Shown here piece by piece: positions 1-10,958 of a stretch of 64,000 bases of DNA (the first letter of the stretch is position 1; each line of letters opens with the position of its first letter). Source of the DNA: Elusimicrobiota bacterium. GTDB lineage: Bacteria > Elusimicrobiota > Elusimicrobia > UBA1565 > UBA9628. The position numbers and the translations under genes are program-made. The notes under the pieces were generated by a model, which ran no database searches, was not told the origin of the DNA, and saw only the letters and a program-made list of their open reading frames with translations. Where the stretch lies: assembly GCA_028868375.1 (NCBI GenBank), contig JAGWUP010000006.1:62001-126000 (forward strand). The letters run 5' to 3'.

Positions 1-1856
<1,856 letters not shown>

Positions 1857-1862
1857 TCGCCG

Positions 1863-1902
1863 ATTTTACACATTTTCCCGACCCGAAGCTCTTTGATATA
1901 AT
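1863..1902. promoter_or_regulatory. divergent -10 elements for acs and rpmH
   Basis: On the plus strand TATAAT (1897-1902) ends eight bases before the rpmH ATG. On the minus strand TAAAAT (complement of 1863-1868) ends six bases before the acs ATG. Neither gene has a Shine-Dalgarno sequence, and I see no convincing -35 for either. Transcription starting at the usual distance from these hexamers would give leaderless or nearly leaderless mRNAs. No DnaA box cluster is present, so this is not an obvious replication origin. Confidence 0.55.
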
Positions 1903-1910
1903 CCCCGCCT

Positions 1911-2048
1911 ATGCTACCCACTTATCGTCCCCACAAGCGCAAGAGAAACAGGAAGATCGGTTTTCGAGCCCGCATGTCCACGACCGGCGGGCGCGGCGTG
2001 CTCAGGCGCCGCCGCCGCAAGGGCCGCCACGCCCTGATCAAGGCCTAG
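1911..2048 (+). CDS. rpmH: 50S ribosomal protein L34
   Basis: A 45-residue, very basic protein beginning [20 protein letters not shown] and ending in a run of arginines and KGRHALIKA. This is the standard L34 length and sequence pattern: xxTYxPxxRKRxxxxGFRxRMxTxxGRxVLxxRRxKGR. L34 is a structural protein of the large ribosomal subunit. It is followed four bases later by rnpA, the conserved bacterial order rpmH-rnpA-yidD-yidC. The -10 element sits directly upstream of the ATG, suggesting a leaderless message. The gene is easily missed because of its size. Confidence 0.95.
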   Translation: MLPTYRPHKRKRNRKIGFRARMSTTGGRGVLRRRRRKGRHALIKA

Positions 2049-2052
2049 CGGG

Positions 2053-2418
2053 GTGCCAGGTCTCTCCTCGCTCGGTCTTGGCCGAGAGGCTCGCCTGTCC
2101 TCGCGCCGGGATTTCCAGCGGGTCTTCGGAGAGGGCCGCAGGACGGCGGGCCGCGGGATGATCCTCTGGGCCTGCGCGCGCGGGAGGCCCTTGCCGCCCC
2201 GTCTCGGCCTCTCCGTCAGCGCCAAGCTCGGCAAGGCCGTGCTGCGCAACCGCCTCAAGCGCCTGGCCCGCGAGGCCTTCCGCCACAACCGAGATCGCCT
2301 GCGCGTGGGCAGCGATCTCGTGCTCTGCCTGCGGCCGGGCTGCCGCTGGAGCGATCGCGACGAGGCGGAGCGCGACCTGCTTAATGCCTGCCGCAAGGCG
2401 GGGCTGCTCAAGCAATGA
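2053..2418 (+). CDS. rnpA: ribonuclease P protein component
   Basis: Protein subunit of RNase P, which binds the catalytic RNA and helps process the 5' ends of tRNA precursors. The 121-residue product has the family pattern: an N-terminal RLSSRRDFQRVFGEGRR segment, a central beta sheet (PPRLGLSVSAKLGKAV) and the RNA-binding RNR motif in LRNRLKRLAREAF around residues 66-78. Length matches the family. The first codon lies four bases after rpmH, and the gene overlaps yidD by four bases, so translation is probably coupled. The matching RNA gene rnpB is not in this window. Confidence 0.93.
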   Translation: MPGLSSLGLGREARLSSRRDFQRVFGEGRRTAGRGMILWACARGRPLPPRLGLSVSAKLGKAVLRNRLKRLAREAFRHNRDRLRVGSDLVLCLRPGCRWSDRDEAERDLLNACRKAGLLKQ

Positions 2419-2645
2419 AGGCCGCGCTGCTGTCCGCCCTCAAGGCCTATCGCGCGCTGGCGCGCCCATTGATGCGTCCGGCCTGCCGTTTCCATCCAAG
2501 CTGCGGCGACTACGCCGTCCAGAGCGTGGAGCGCTTCGGCGCCCTGCTTGGATCGTGGCTGGCGGCCAAGCGCCTCTTGCGCTGCCATCCCTTCAACCCC
2601 GGGGGCGTCGACCCCATCCCGGAGCATCGCTATCGCCATGGATAA
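2415..2645 (+). CDS. yidD: membrane protein insertion efficiency factor YidD
   Basis: A 76-residue member of the YidD family, a small membrane-associated protein that assists YidC-dependent membrane protein insertion. The hallmark is visible: CRFHPSCGDYAVQSVERFG (residues 23-41) with two cysteines, then a hydrophobic stretch, then the C-terminal RLLRCHPFNPGGVDPIPE block. The start overlaps the rnpA stop by four bases, and the stop overlaps the yidC start by eight bases. It therefore belongs to the same tightly packed operon. Confidence 0.92.
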   Translation: MKAALLSALKAYRALARPLMRPACRFHPSCGDYAVQSVERFGALLGSWLAAKRLLRCHPFNPGGVDPIPEHRYRHG

Positions 2646-4206
2646 AAATCTCTTCCTAGCCGTCACCTTGTCGATCCTCGTTTACGCCGGCTGGTTCGGG
2701 TTCGTCGAAAAACGTCTTGAGCCGCCCAGACCCTCGGCCGCCGCGCAAGCGCCGGCCGCCGCGCCGATGCCCGCGGCCGCGCCGACGCCTTCGCCGCAGT
2801 CCGCCTCCGCGCCGCTTCCGCCGCCAAGCGCCCCATCAACCGACATCCCTCTTTCCCGCGACGCCATCACCTTGGCTCGCCTGGGGAAAACCGCCGTCCA
2901 GATCCGCTCCCATGGAGCCGCGATCTCCTCCTGGGTCCTGAAGGAGCGGCAAGACACCATACAGCTCGTCGACAATCCCAGGCCCGGGCTGCTGGCGACC
3001 TTCCCGAACCTGTCCTTCAAGCGCCTGAGCGGTCCGGCGCTGGCCTTCGAGGCGCGGGAGGGCGGCCTGCGCATCGTCAAGGAATTTCTTCCCGGCGGCG
3101 GCACGGCCGAGAAGCCCGCCCTGCCCCGCTTGCGCCTGACCATCGAAAATCGGACCGGCCGGCCGCTGCGGACGGGCGAATGGACGCTGTCGCTGGGGCC
3201 GGGGCTGGGCACCATCGAGAGCGAGCGCAAGGACAACGAAAAAATCACCCGCACCCTGGCCTTGCTCAAGGGAGATAACGGGCTCAACGGCAAGATCGAG
3301 GTCTTCAAGAAGCCGGGCGATCATTCCACCGACTATCGCTGGCTAGGAGTCGACAACCGTTACTTCCTTTCAGCCGTCCTGCCGAAGCCGGGAGATTTCG
3401 AGAAGTCTTCCTCTCTGCCGGGCCACGGACTTTCCCTGACGGCCCCCAGCGTGGAGCTCGCCGCGCGCTCTAGCCGCGTCTGGGAGGTGCCCTTCTACAT
3501 CGGCGCCAAGGGCAACACCTGGCTGTCCCGCTACAATTCGGGCCTGGAGCGCTCCATCGATTTCGGATTTTTCGCCCAACTCGGCCGCGCGGTGCTCTTC
3601 GTGCTCGCCAAGACCCAGCGCGCCACCGGCAACTGGGGCTGGTCGATCATCCTCTTGACCGTGGCCATCCAGCTCATCATGTTCCCGCTGACCTACCAGA
3701 GCCTGAAGGCCACCTCGGCGATGAAGCGCCTGCAGCCGCAGATCGCGCGCTTGCAGCAGCGCTACGCCAAGGAGCCCCAGCGCCTCAACTCGGAGATGAT
3801 GGAGCTCTATAAGAAGAACGGCGCCAATCCGCTGGGCGGCTGTCTGCCCATGCTGGTGCAGATGCCGGTCTTCTTCGCCCTCTACGACGCGCTGCGCAAC
3901 GCCTGGGAGCTGCACGGGCAGGCCTGGATCTGGTGGATCCACGATCTCTCCGCCAAGGATCCCTATTACGTGCTGCCGCTGCTCATGGGAGCGCTGATGT
4001 TCGCGCAGAACAAGCTCAATCCGGCGATGGGAACCGACCCGACCCAGAAGCAGATCATGCTCTTCATGCCGATCATCTTCACCGTGATGTTTCTGCGCTT
4101 TCCGTCCGGCCTGGTGCTCTACTGGATGACCAACAGCCTGATCTCCACGCTGGCGCAACTGGCCCTGTACGACCGCTTCGCGAAACAGGCGCCGGCGGCG
4201 TCCTAG
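2638..4206 (+). CDS. yidC: membrane protein insertase YidC
   Basis: Inner-membrane insertase of the YidC/Oxa1/Alb3 family, 522 residues, the length of diderm YidC. An N-terminal transmembrane anchor (FLAVTLSILVYAGWFGFV) is followed by a Pro/Ala-rich linker (about residues 25-70) and the large periplasmic P1 domain. The conserved C-terminal core has five membrane segments, with TYQSLKATSAMKRLQPQI around residues 350-370 and GCLPMLVQMPVFFALYDALR after it. I chose the ATG at 2638 because MDKNLFLAV is a typical YidC start. A longer frame from 2548 would run inside yidD. Confidence 0.95.
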   Translation: MDKNLFLAVTLSILVYAGWFGFVEKRLEPPRPSAAAQAPAAAPMPAAAPTPSPQSASAPLPPPSAPSTDIPLSRDAITLARLGKTAVQIRSHGAAISSWVLKERQDTIQLVDNPRPGLLATFPNLSFKRLSGPALAFEAREGGLRIVKEFLPGGGTAEKPALPRLRLTIENRTGRPLRTGEWTLSLGPGLGTIESERKDNEKITRTLALLKGDNGLNGKIEVFKKPGDHSTDYRWLGVDNRYFLSAVLPKPGDFEKSSSLPGHGLSLTAPSVELAARSSRVWEVPFYIGAKGNTWLSRYNSGLERSIDFGFFAQLGRAVLFVLAKTQRATGNWGWSIILLTVAIQLIMFPLTYQSLKATSAMKRLQPQIARLQQRYAKEPQRLNSEMMELYKKNGANPLGGCLPMLVQMPVFFALYDALRNAWELHGQAWIWWIHDLSAKDPYYVLPLLMGALMFAQNKLNPAMGTDPTQKQIMLFMPIIFTVMFLRFPSGLVLYWMTNSLISTLAQLALYDRFAKQAPAAS

Positions 4207-4215
4207 GAGGCAAGC

Positions 4216-4866
4216 ATGCAACCGATCGAGCAGGAAGGCGACAGCGTGGCGCAAGCCGTGGAGGCCGCGCTGCGCCGCAGCGGGCTGCAGCGGGATCAAG
4301 TCGAGGTCGAGGTTCTTTCCGAGGGCAGCGCGGGCTTTCTCGGCCTGGGAGCCAAGCCGGCGCGGGTGCGGCTGGCCGAAAAGGAGCTGGGGGCGGCGGC
4401 GGCGGCCTCCGCCTGCGCCCTGGCCTCCCAACTCCTACAGGAGATCATCGAGCTCTCCGGACTGTCGCTGGATAAACCCAGCGCCGCATGGGATCCGATC
4501 CAGCAGCGCGTGCGCTGCCGCCTGGAGGGCGCCGACGCCGGGCTGCTCGTTGGCGATGAGGCGCGGGGCTTGGAGGCTCTGCAATTGCTCGTCACCCTCA
4601 TGGCCGCGCGCCGTTCCAGCGGCGCTTTCGCCGTTCAAGTCGACGCTCTGGGCTACCGGGAACGGCGCGAGGGGGAAATCCTCGCCCAGGCCGAAGGTGC
4701 GGCGCGGCAGGCCAAGGCCACGGGCCGTCCCGTGCGCCTGCCTCCCATGGACGCCTCGGCTCGCCGCCTGATCCACCGCAGCCTCGCCGGCCGGCAGGAA
4801 ATCGAAACCGCCTCGGAAGGAGAGGGCGCCTGGCGCAAGGTCGTCGTGAGGCCGCGCAAGCGCTGA
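4216..4866 (+). CDS. khpB: KhpB/Jag-type RNA-binding protein
   Basis: A 216-residue cytosolic RNA-binding protein of the Jag/KhpB family, almost always next to yidC. Three domains follow in order. The N-terminal Jag_N domain is about residues 1-55, with GSAGFLGLGAKPARVRLA. A KH domain covers about 70-150 and includes DAGLLVGDEARGLEALQLLV, where the usual GxxG loop is degenerate. The C-terminal R3H domain is about 150-216 and includes RLPPMDASARRLIHRSLA. In other bacteria KhpB with KhpA affects cell shape and division through RNA binding. A small gap (nine bases) to yidC and three bases to mnmE indicate one operon. Confidence 0.88.
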   Translation: MQPIEQEGDSVAQAVEAALRRSGLQRDQVEVEVLSEGSAGFLGLGAKPARVRLAEKELGAAAAASACALASQLLQEIIELSGLSLDKPSAAWDPIQQRVRCRLEGADAGLLVGDEARGLEALQLLVTLMAARRSSGAFAVQVDALGYRERREGEILAQAEGAARQAKATGRPVRLPPMDASARRLIHRSLAGRQEIETASEGEGAWRKVVVRPRKR

Positions 4867-4869
4867 GGC

Positions 4870-6219
4870 ATGGACACCATCGCCGCCATCGCCACCCCGC
4901 CGGGAGAGGGCGCTCTGGGGATGATCCGCCTGGGCGGGCCCGGCGCGCGACAAGTCATCGCGTCCATGATCGGTGAGCGAGAGCTTTCGCCGCGGCAGGC
5001 CTGCCGCGTGTCGGTCTCCGACGAGAAAGGCACGATCGACGAGGGCGTGGCCGTCTTCTATCCCGCGGAGTCCAGCCCGATCGGCGAGGATTTAGTCGAG
5101 CTAAGCCTGCACGGCTCGCCCTACATCCTCTCCCGCGCCTTGGCCCGCGCCCTGGTGCGGGCCCGCCTGGCGCGGCCCGGCGAGTTCACGCAGCGCGCCT
5201 TTCTCGCGGGCAAGCTCGACTTGGCGCAGGCGGAGGCCGTCTGCTCCCTGATCCGCTCCAGGAGCGAGGCGGCCCACCGCGCGGCCCTGCGGCAGCTCTC
5301 CGGCGGGCTGTCGCAAGCCATCCGCGACTGCCGACGCCCCATCTTCGAATTGCTCGTCCGGGTCGAGGCCTGCCTGGACCACCCGGAGGAGGACATCCCC
5401 AGCCTGACGGCCGAGCAAGCCTGCGCCGCCCTGCGCCAAGCCAGGCAGCCGCTCTTGCGTCTGGCCGACAGCTTCTCACAGGGGCGCCTGGCCGCCGAAG
5501 GCGCGCGCATCGCCCTGCTGGGCAGGCCCAACGCCGGCAAGTCCAGCCTCCTCAACGCCCTGCTCGGCCGCGAGCGCGCCATCGTGCAGCCCACCCCCGG
5601 CACGACGCGCGATACCATCGAGGAGCCTTCCGAATTGCAGGGCCTGCCGGCCGTTCTCATCGACACGGCCGGGCTGCGCGAGGGCGGCGTCGACGGCGCC
5701 GAGCGGGAAGGCGCGCGGCGCTCGCGCGCGGAGCTGGGCGACTGCGACGCGGCTGTGTTGGTGATCGACGCCGCCAGGCGTCCCGAAGGCGAGGATCGCC
5801 GCATCCACGACGGCATCATCGAGGCCCTCGCGCGCCGGCGCGCCCCGCTGGTCTGCGCCCTCAATAAGTCCGATCTGGGGCGAGCCTGGGAGGAGGAAGG
5901 CCTGCCCAATCCGGTCGCCGTCTCGGCCCTTCGAGGAGACGGCCTGGAGGAATTGCGGCGCACCCTGGGCGGGCTTTTGGTCGGCACGCAGCCGCCGCCG
6001 GTCCTGATCACCAGCGCGCGCCACGCCGCCGCCCTGCAAAAGGCCGCCTCCGAGCTCGAGGAAGCCCTCTCGGCGGTCGAGTACCACGGCGCGCGCTGGG
6101 AGGATCGCGCCGCCTGCCATCTGCGAGAAGCCGACCGCGCCCTGGGCTTAATTCTAGGAGAGAACGCCGGCGAGGATGCCCTGCACGCCATCTTCTCCCG
6201 CTTCTGCGTAGGCAAATAG
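4870..6219 (+). CDS. mnmE: tRNA uridine-5-carboxymethylaminomethyl modification GTPase
   Basis: GTPase that works with MnmG to modify U34 of certain tRNAs. The 449-residue protein starts with the formyl-THF-binding N-domain (DTIAAIATPPGEGALGMIRLGG). A helical domain carries the inserted G domain with G1 GRPNAGKSS at about residue 218, G2 TPGTTRDT, G3 DTAG and G4 NKSD. It ends in the invariant CVGK, whose cysteine is catalytic. All signature residues are intact. Its partner mnmG lies 2.3 kb downstream in the same orientation. Confidence 0.96.
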   Translation: MDTIAAIATPPGEGALGMIRLGGPGARQVIASMIGERELSPRQACRVSVSDEKGTIDEGVAVFYPAESSPIGEDLVELSLHGSPYILSRALARALVRARLARPGEFTQRAFLAGKLDLAQAEAVCSLIRSRSEAAHRAALRQLSGGLSQAIRDCRRPIFELLVRVEACLDHPEEDIPSLTAEQACAALRQARQPLLRLADSFSQGRLAAEGARIALLGRPNAGKSSLLNALLGRERAIVQPTPGTTRDTIEEPSELQGLPAVLIDTAGLREGGVDGAEREGARRSRAELGDCDAAVLVIDAARRPEGEDRRIHDGIIEALARRRAPLVCALNKSDLGRAWEEEGLPNPVAVSALRGDGLEELRRTLGGLLVGTQPPPVLITSARHAAALQKAASELEEALSAVEYHGARWEDRAACHLREADRALGLILGENAGEDALHAIFSRFCVGK

Positions 6220-6221
6220 GC

Positions 6222-6560
6222 ATGAGCCACCGATCAAAAATTCCCAAGCCGGCCGCCAAGCCGATCAAGAGGACCCCGGTAGCCGAGATCTCTCCCGAGC
6301 AGCAGATCGTCGGGGCCCTCCTGCTGGGCAAGGTGCGCGGCTACGATCCCCTTCGCGGCATGATGCGCCTGCCCCTCGAGGCCCCGCTGGCCGTAGGAGA
6401 GACGATCCGCGTCAAGGGGCGCCAAACCGACCTGACCCAACGCGTCGAGCGCCTCAAGCTGCGCCGCCGCGGCGGGGTCGGCGCCGCCGCCGGAGAGACC
6501 GTCGAGATCGCCGTGGCCGACCAAGTGCGGACTGGGGATGCCGTCTATAAGGTCCTCTGA
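6222..6560 (+). CDS. small EF-Tu domain 2-like protein
   Basis: A 112-residue protein that resembles the second (beta-barrel) domain of translation factors. It has GKVRGYDPLRGMMRLPLEAPLAVGETIRVKG, then TDLTQRVERLKL and a closing GETVEIAVADQVRTGDAVYKV. Similar short proteins are annotated as translation elongation factor-like and resemble the C-terminal barrel of U32-type proteins. Function is unknown, and no GTPase domain is present. It begins two bases after mnmE and overlaps the following MFS gene by 23 bases, so it is embedded in the operon. The N-terminal 20 residues are lysine/proline-rich. Family resemblance is reasonably clear; the role is not. Confidence 0.6.
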   Translation: MSHRSKIPKPAAKPIKRTPVAEISPEQQIVGALLLGKVRGYDPLRGMMRLPLEAPLAVGETIRVKGRQTDLTQRVERLKLRRRGGVGAAAGETVEIAVADQVRTGDAVYKVL

Positions 6561-7767
6561 GCGGGCGGCGCGCTGGTCGCTGGCCGTGCTGCTGGCCGTC
6601 AACCTCCTCAATTATCTCGACCGCCAAATCCTCTACTCGCTGCTGCCCCTCATCCAAGCCAGCCTGTCCTTGAACGACTCGCAAGCGGGGCGCCTGGCCT
6701 CCGCCTTCATGCTCGTCTACATGGTGGCGGCCATGCCGATCGCCTACTGGGCCGACCGCGGCTCGCGGCGCCTGTGGATTACGGCCGGGGTGGTCTTTTG
6801 GAGCCTGGCCACGGCGGCCTCCGGACTGGCCTGCGGCTATCGCGGGCTCTTGTCCGCGCGGGCCTCCGTCGGCATCGGAGAATCCTGCTACGGCGCGATC
6901 TCTCCCGCCTTCGTCGCCGAGCCCTTCCCGCCCGAGCGGCGCGCCTGGATCCTGGCGCTTTTCTCGATGGCGATCCCGGTGGGCAGCGCGCTGGGCTACA
7001 TCCTGGGCGGGGCGGTGGGTCAGGGCTTCGGCTGGCGTCCGGCCTTCCTTATGGTCGGCCTGCCCGGCCTGGCCCTGGCCTGGCTGTGCGCGCGCCTGCC
7101 GGAGCCGGTTCGGCAGCGGCGCCAAAAGTCCGAAATCGTCCCTCCCGGCGCCTACGCGCGGCTCTTTCGCATCCCGAGCTTCTCCATCGTCACCCTGGCC
7201 GGCGCCGCGATGACCTTCGCCTTGGGCGGCTTCGCGGTCTGGATGCCGAGCTTCCTCGTGCGCCAGTGGGGGCTGAGCGTGGCCTCGGCGGGAACCTGCT
7301 TCGGCGCGATCACCGTTCTCTCCGGGGTCGGCGGCTGCCTGGCGGGAGGCTGGCTGGCCGAACGGGGGCTGGCGCTGAGCAGCCGCTCCTATTTCATCGT
7401 CTCCGGCGCCGGGCTGTTGACGGGCATGCCCCTGGCCATGGCGGCCCTGAAGGCCGCCAGTCTTCCCGCCACCCTGGCCCTCCTGCTGGCGGCGGAATTC
7501 TTTCTCTTCCTTAATATGGGGCCTCTCAACGCCGTCATCGTCGAGGTGACCCCCGCCGGCCAGCACTCGATGGCCTTCGCCGCCAACATCCTGGTCATCC
7601 ACGCCTTGGGGGACGCCGCCTCCCCTTGGATCATCGGGGCCTGGTCCGACCGCCTGGGGCTGCGCCCCGCCCTGCTGCTGGGCTCGCTGGCCCTGGGCTT
7701 GGCCGGAACTCTCTGCTTTTGGGGGACACGCTACTATGACCAAGACCGCGCCCGGCTCGCCGCGTAA
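6538..7767 (+). CDS. MFS transporter, Spinster-like
   Basis: A 409-residue inner-membrane transporter of the major facilitator superfamily with about 12 hydrophobic segments. The start NLLNYLDRQILYSLLPLIQ and the loop DRGSRRLW between TM2 and TM3 are typical of the Spns-like/sugar-phosphate branch. The equivalent central-loop motif follows RLPEPVRQRRQK. The substrate cannot be deduced from sequence. The ATG at 6538 lies inside the preceding gene's end; an internal start downstream would remove the first residues but not a membrane span. It overlaps the next gene by 32 bases. Confidence 0.85.
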   Translation: MPSIRSSERAARWSLAVLLAVNLLNYLDRQILYSLLPLIQASLSLNDSQAGRLASAFMLVYMVAAMPIAYWADRGSRRLWITAGVVFWSLATAASGLACGYRGLLSARASVGIGESCYGAISPAFVAEPFPPERRAWILALFSMAIPVGSALGYILGGAVGQGFGWRPAFLMVGLPGLALAWLCARLPEPVRQRRQKSEIVPPGAYARLFRIPSFSIVTLAGAAMTFALGGFAVWMPSFLVRQWGLSVASAGTCFGAITVLSGVGGCLAGGWLAERGLALSSRSYFIVSGAGLLTGMPLAMAALKAASLPATLALLLAAEFFLFLNMGPLNAVIVEVTPAGQHSMAFAANILVIHALGDAASPWIIGAWSDRLGLRPALLLGSLALGLAGTLCFWGTRYYDQDRARLAA

Positions 7768-8554
7768 CTCCCGCGCGACGCCGGAAACGTGGGACTATTT
7801 CCGGCGCTGCCTCTTCTCGCCGGAGCGGGCGGCGCAGGACGCGTCGGCGCCGGGCAGCCTGAGGCCTGCGCTCTGGATCTACGCCGCCTTCCTGCTGGCC
7901 TCCGCCGTCTTCTACGCGAAGAAACCATTCGACTTTCCGGACCGCCTGGCGGCCTTTCCGCGCCAGGCCCAGGGCTTCTGGTTCTGGCTGAAGGTGATGG
8001 CCTGGCAGCCGCCCCTGGAGCTGGCCTGGATCGCCTTCCTCCTGGCTTTGTTTGAATGGCTCAAGGAGGGAAGGCTTTTTTGGCGGCTCTTGGGCGGGGT
8101 GGCGGCCACGGCCGCCCCGTTCGTCCTGCTGCTCGCCTACCGCTACTCGAATCTGGGCCGCGGCGCCTGCGGACTGCTCTTTGCGGCCTGGCTGGGACTG
8201 CTGGCCCTCTGGGCCCGGCGCGCCCAGCCGGAATTCCGGCGCTCGACGACATCCTTGATGCTGGCCCTCAACGCCATCGGCCTGGCCCTGCTCTTGCCCA
8301 TGACCGCCGCGGTGGCGTCGGGCTGGGCGACGCTGTTTAAGGCCAGCCAGATCGCGGGCGGCCTCTGGATGCTGGCCTGCGGCACCCTGGGGCTGCGCGC
8401 CTTGGGCCGCTCAAGCGGCCAGGCCGGCTTGCGCCTGTCGCGCTGCGCCATGGCGGTGCTCTTGTCGATGTTCATGCAGGTCGCCTTCGCCTTCATCCTC
8501 TACATGCTGGGCTTGGTCCCCATCCAGATACTCAAGGCCCTGCTCTACTCATGA
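7736..8554 (+). CDS. integral membrane protein of unknown function
   Basis: A 272-residue protein with a hydrophilic N-terminus (about 40 residues) followed by roughly six hydrophobic segments, for example [35 protein letters not shown] and [19 protein letters not shown]. No catalytic motif was recognised. The overall pattern recalls YIP1-type membrane proteins, but that is only a shape argument. It overlaps the MFS gene by 32 bases and mnmG by four, so it is probably co-transcribed and translationally coupled with both. Confidence 0.7.
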   Translation: MTKTAPGSPRNSRATPETWDYFRRCLFSPERAAQDASAPGSLRPALWIYAAFLLASAVFYAKKPFDFPDRLAAFPRQAQGFWFWLKVMAWQPPLELAWIAFLLALFEWLKEGRLFWRLLGGVAATAAPFVLLLAYRYSNLGRGACGLLFAAWLGLLALWARRAQPEFRRSTTSLMLALNAIGLALLLPMTAAVASGWATLFKASQIAGGLWMLACGTLGLRALGRSSGQAGLRLSRCAMAVLLSMFMQVAFAFILYMLGLVPIQILKALLYS

Positions 8555-10287
8555 TCCATCCGAAGGCCTGGGATATCGTCGTCGTGGGCGGGGGGCACGC
8601 CGGCATCGAGGCGGCCCTGGCCTGCGCGCGCATGGGCCGCTCGACCCTGCTCCTGACACAGAATCTCGACACCATCGGAGTGATGTCCTGCAATCCCTCC
8701 ATCGGAGGCGTGGCCAAGGGGCAGGTCGTGCGCGAGCTGGACGCCTTGGGGGGCCAGATGGGCCGAAGCGCCGACGCCGCCGGCCTGCATTTTCGCACCC
8801 TCAACGAGGGCAAGGGAGAGGCGGTGCGCTCGCCGCGCGCCCAGTGCGACAAGCGGGCCTACGCCCTGGAGAGCAAGCGCGCCTTGGAGGAGCAGGAGGG
8901 GCTCGATCTCAAGCAGGATGAAGCGGCCGGGCTTTGGATCGAGGGCAGCCGCCTGCGCGGAGTCGTCTCGCGGCGCGCAACGCGCTATTCGGCCGGCTGC
9001 GTCGTCTTGACGACGGGGACCTTCCTCAACGGCTTGGCCCATCTAGGGGAGCACCGCTTCGGCGCCGGCCGCGCCGGGGAAGGGCCCGCCTGCGGCTTGA
9101 CGGCCAGCCTGCGCGAGCTGGGCCTCGGGGTGGGCCGCATGAAGACCGGCACGCCTCCGCGCTTGCACGCCCGCTCTCTCGATCTTTCGCGCTGCCAGCC
9201 TCAGCCCAGCGAGCGTCCGCCCCGTCCCTTCTCCCACGCCAACGAGTCCATCGCCAATCCCCTGCTGGACTGCCACATCACCTACACCAACGAGCGCACC
9301 CACGCGGTCATCCGCGACAACCTGCACCGCTGCCCGCTGTACTCCGGCGCGATCCAGGCGATCGGACCGCGCTACTGCCCCTCGGTGGAGGACAAGGTCG
9401 TCAAGTTCCCGCAGAAATCCCGCCACCAGATCTTCCTGGAGCCGGAGGGCTGGCGCACGCGGGAGGTCTACGCCAACGGCCTCTCCACCAGCCTGCCGGA
9501 GGAGGTACAGCTCTCATTGCTGCGCACCATAGAGGGGCTGGAGCGCGCCCAAATCATGCGCCCCGGCTACGCCATCGAGTACGACTACTGCCCGCCCACG
9601 CAGCTGCGCCACAGCTTGGAGGTCAAGGACGTCCCGGGCTTGTTCCTGGCGGGGCAGATCAACGGAACGACCGGCTACGAGGAGGCGGCGGCGCAAGGCT
9701 TCATCGCGGGGGTCAACGCGGCGCTGCGCGCGCGCGAGCTGCCGCCCTTCCTGCTGCGCCGCGACCAGGCCTACATCGGCGTGCTCGTCGACGACTTGGT
9801 CGTCAAGGGAGTCGACGAGCCCTACCGACTGTTCACCGCGCGCGCCGAGTACCGCCTGAGCCTGCGCGCCGACAACGCCGACCTGCGCTTGATGGAGGCG
9901 GGCCGCGCCCTGGGACTGGTCGACGACGCGCTCTATGGAGCCTTCCGGCGCTACCGGGACTGCGTGGAGGGCGATTGCCGCCGGCCTGACGAGGAGCTGC
10001 GGCCCTGGTCCCTTGAGAAGGCCAGGCGCCAGAGGGAGATCCAGGCCTCCTATGCCGGCTACGTGGCGCGGGAACGCTGCGCCGCAGAGCAGATGCGCCG
10101 CTGGGACGAGGTCGAGATCTCGGAGAGCCTGGACTATTCGCGCATGCCGGAATTGGGCGCCGAGGCGCGCCAGAAGCTGACCCGAGTGCGGCCGCGCACG
10201 CTGGGCCAGGCCCTGCGCGTGCCGGGAATCACCCCGGCGGACGTGCAGATCGTCGCCGTCCGAGCGCGCGCCGCGGCCCGCCCATGA
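8551..10287 (+). CDS. mnmG: tRNA U34 modification enzyme MnmG
   Basis: FAD-dependent partner of MnmE in 5-carboxymethylaminomethyl-uridine synthesis. The 578-residue protein starts with the dinucleotide-binding GGGHAG (residues 13-18). It then has the family signature [22 protein letters not shown], the second signature [16 protein letters not shown] and the C-terminal helical region ending [12 protein letters not shown]. It is somewhat shorter than the usual 610-630 residues; the end looks natural. It overlaps rsmG by four bases, the common bacterial mnmG-rsmG pairing. Confidence 0.96.
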   Translation: MIHPKAWDIVVVGGGHAGIEAALACARMGRSTLLLTQNLDTIGVMSCNPSIGGVAKGQVVRELDALGGQMGRSADAAGLHFRTLNEGKGEAVRSPRAQCDKRAYALESKRALEEQEGLDLKQDEAAGLWIEGSRLRGVVSRRATRYSAGCVVLTTGTFLNGLAHLGEHRFGAGRAGEGPACGLTASLRELGLGVGRMKTGTPPRLHARSLDLSRCQPQPSERPPRPFSHANESIANPLLDCHITYTNERTHAVIRDNLHRCPLYSGAIQAIGPRYCPSVEDKVVKFPQKSRHQIFLEPEGWRTREVYANGLSTSLPEEVQLSLLRTIEGLERAQIMRPGYAIEYDYCPPTQLRHSLEVKDVPGLFLAGQINGTTGYEEAAAQGFIAGVNAALRARELPPFLLRRDQAYIGVLVDDLVVKGVDEPYRLFTARAEYRLSLRADNADLRLMEAGRALGLVDDALYGAFRRYRDCVEGDCRRPDEELRPWSLEKARRQREIQASYAGYVARERCAAEQMRRWDEVEISESLDYSRMPELGAEARQKLTRVRPRTLGQALRVPGITPADVQIVAVRARAAARP

Positions 10288-10958
10288 CGGAGCTCGAGGA
10301 GTTCTCCCAAGCGGCGCTGCGGCTGGGAGCGCCCCTGTCCGCGCAGGCCCTCGAGCAGGCCCGGGCCTACGTCGCCTTCCTCCTGGAGCGCAACGCCGTC
10401 GTCAACCTGACCGCGGAGACGCAGCCGCGCGCCGTCTACCTGCGGCATCTTGCCGACGCCCTTCCCGCGGCCGCCTATCTCAAGAAGGCCCTGGCCTCGC
10501 CCGACTCGCCCGCCCCTCGCCTGGCCGACCTCGGCGCCGGCGGAGGCTTCATCGGCTTCGGCCTGAAGCTCGCCTGGCCGCAGGCGGAGGTCACTCTCAT
10601 CGAGTCGCTCCAGCGCAAGTTCGAGTTTCTCAACGTCGCGGCCCTGCGCTCCGGCCTCAAGGGCTTGAAAGTCGTGCGCGCCCGCGCCGGTTTGGGGCCC
10701 TCCGCGGCCTTCGACGCCGTCGTCGAGAGGGCCGTGGCCGCCTTGCCGCGGGCCCTCGACATCGCCGCCACTCTGCTCAAGCCGGGAGGACTGCTGCTCG
10801 CCTACCAGTCGCGGCCTCCGGAGCTTTCACAACCCGCCGTCTCGCGGGCGCTGCGGCGCTCGGGATTCTCCTTTTTGGAGAACGTCGCCTACCGTTTGCC
10901 GGGAGAAACGCGCCAACGCTGCCTGGCCGTCTTTTTATACCGCTCGGAGCGCCCCTGA
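10284..10958 (+). CDS. rsmG: 16S rRNA (guanine-527-N7) methyltransferase
   Basis: SAM-dependent methyltransferase acting on G527 of 16S rRNA. The 224-residue product has the class I Rossmann signature [19 protein letters not shown] (about residues 80-98). It also has the acidic ribose-binding position in [14 protein letters not shown] and the family motif [24 protein letters not shown]. The usual xGxGxGFPG loop reads GGGFIGFG here, a conservative variation. The gene is coupled to mnmG upstream by a four-base overlap and shares one base with the next gene. Confidence 0.92.
   Translation: MTELEEFSQAALRLGAPLSAQALEQARAYVAFLLERNAVVNLTAETQPRAVYLRHLADALPAAAYLKKALASPDSPAPRLADLGAGGGFIGFGLKLAWPQAEVTLIESLQRKFEFLNVAALRSGLKGLKVVRARAGLGPSAAFDAVVERAVAALPRALDIAATLLKPGGLLLAYQSRPPELSQPAVSRALRRSGFSFLENVAYRLPGETRQRCLAVFLYRSERP

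Noticed and set aside
1857-1910. Replication origin next to rpmH
   Set aside because: rpmH is often near oriC, but there is no dnaA gene, no DnaA-box cluster and no AT-rich unwinding region here; the gap is only 54 bases.
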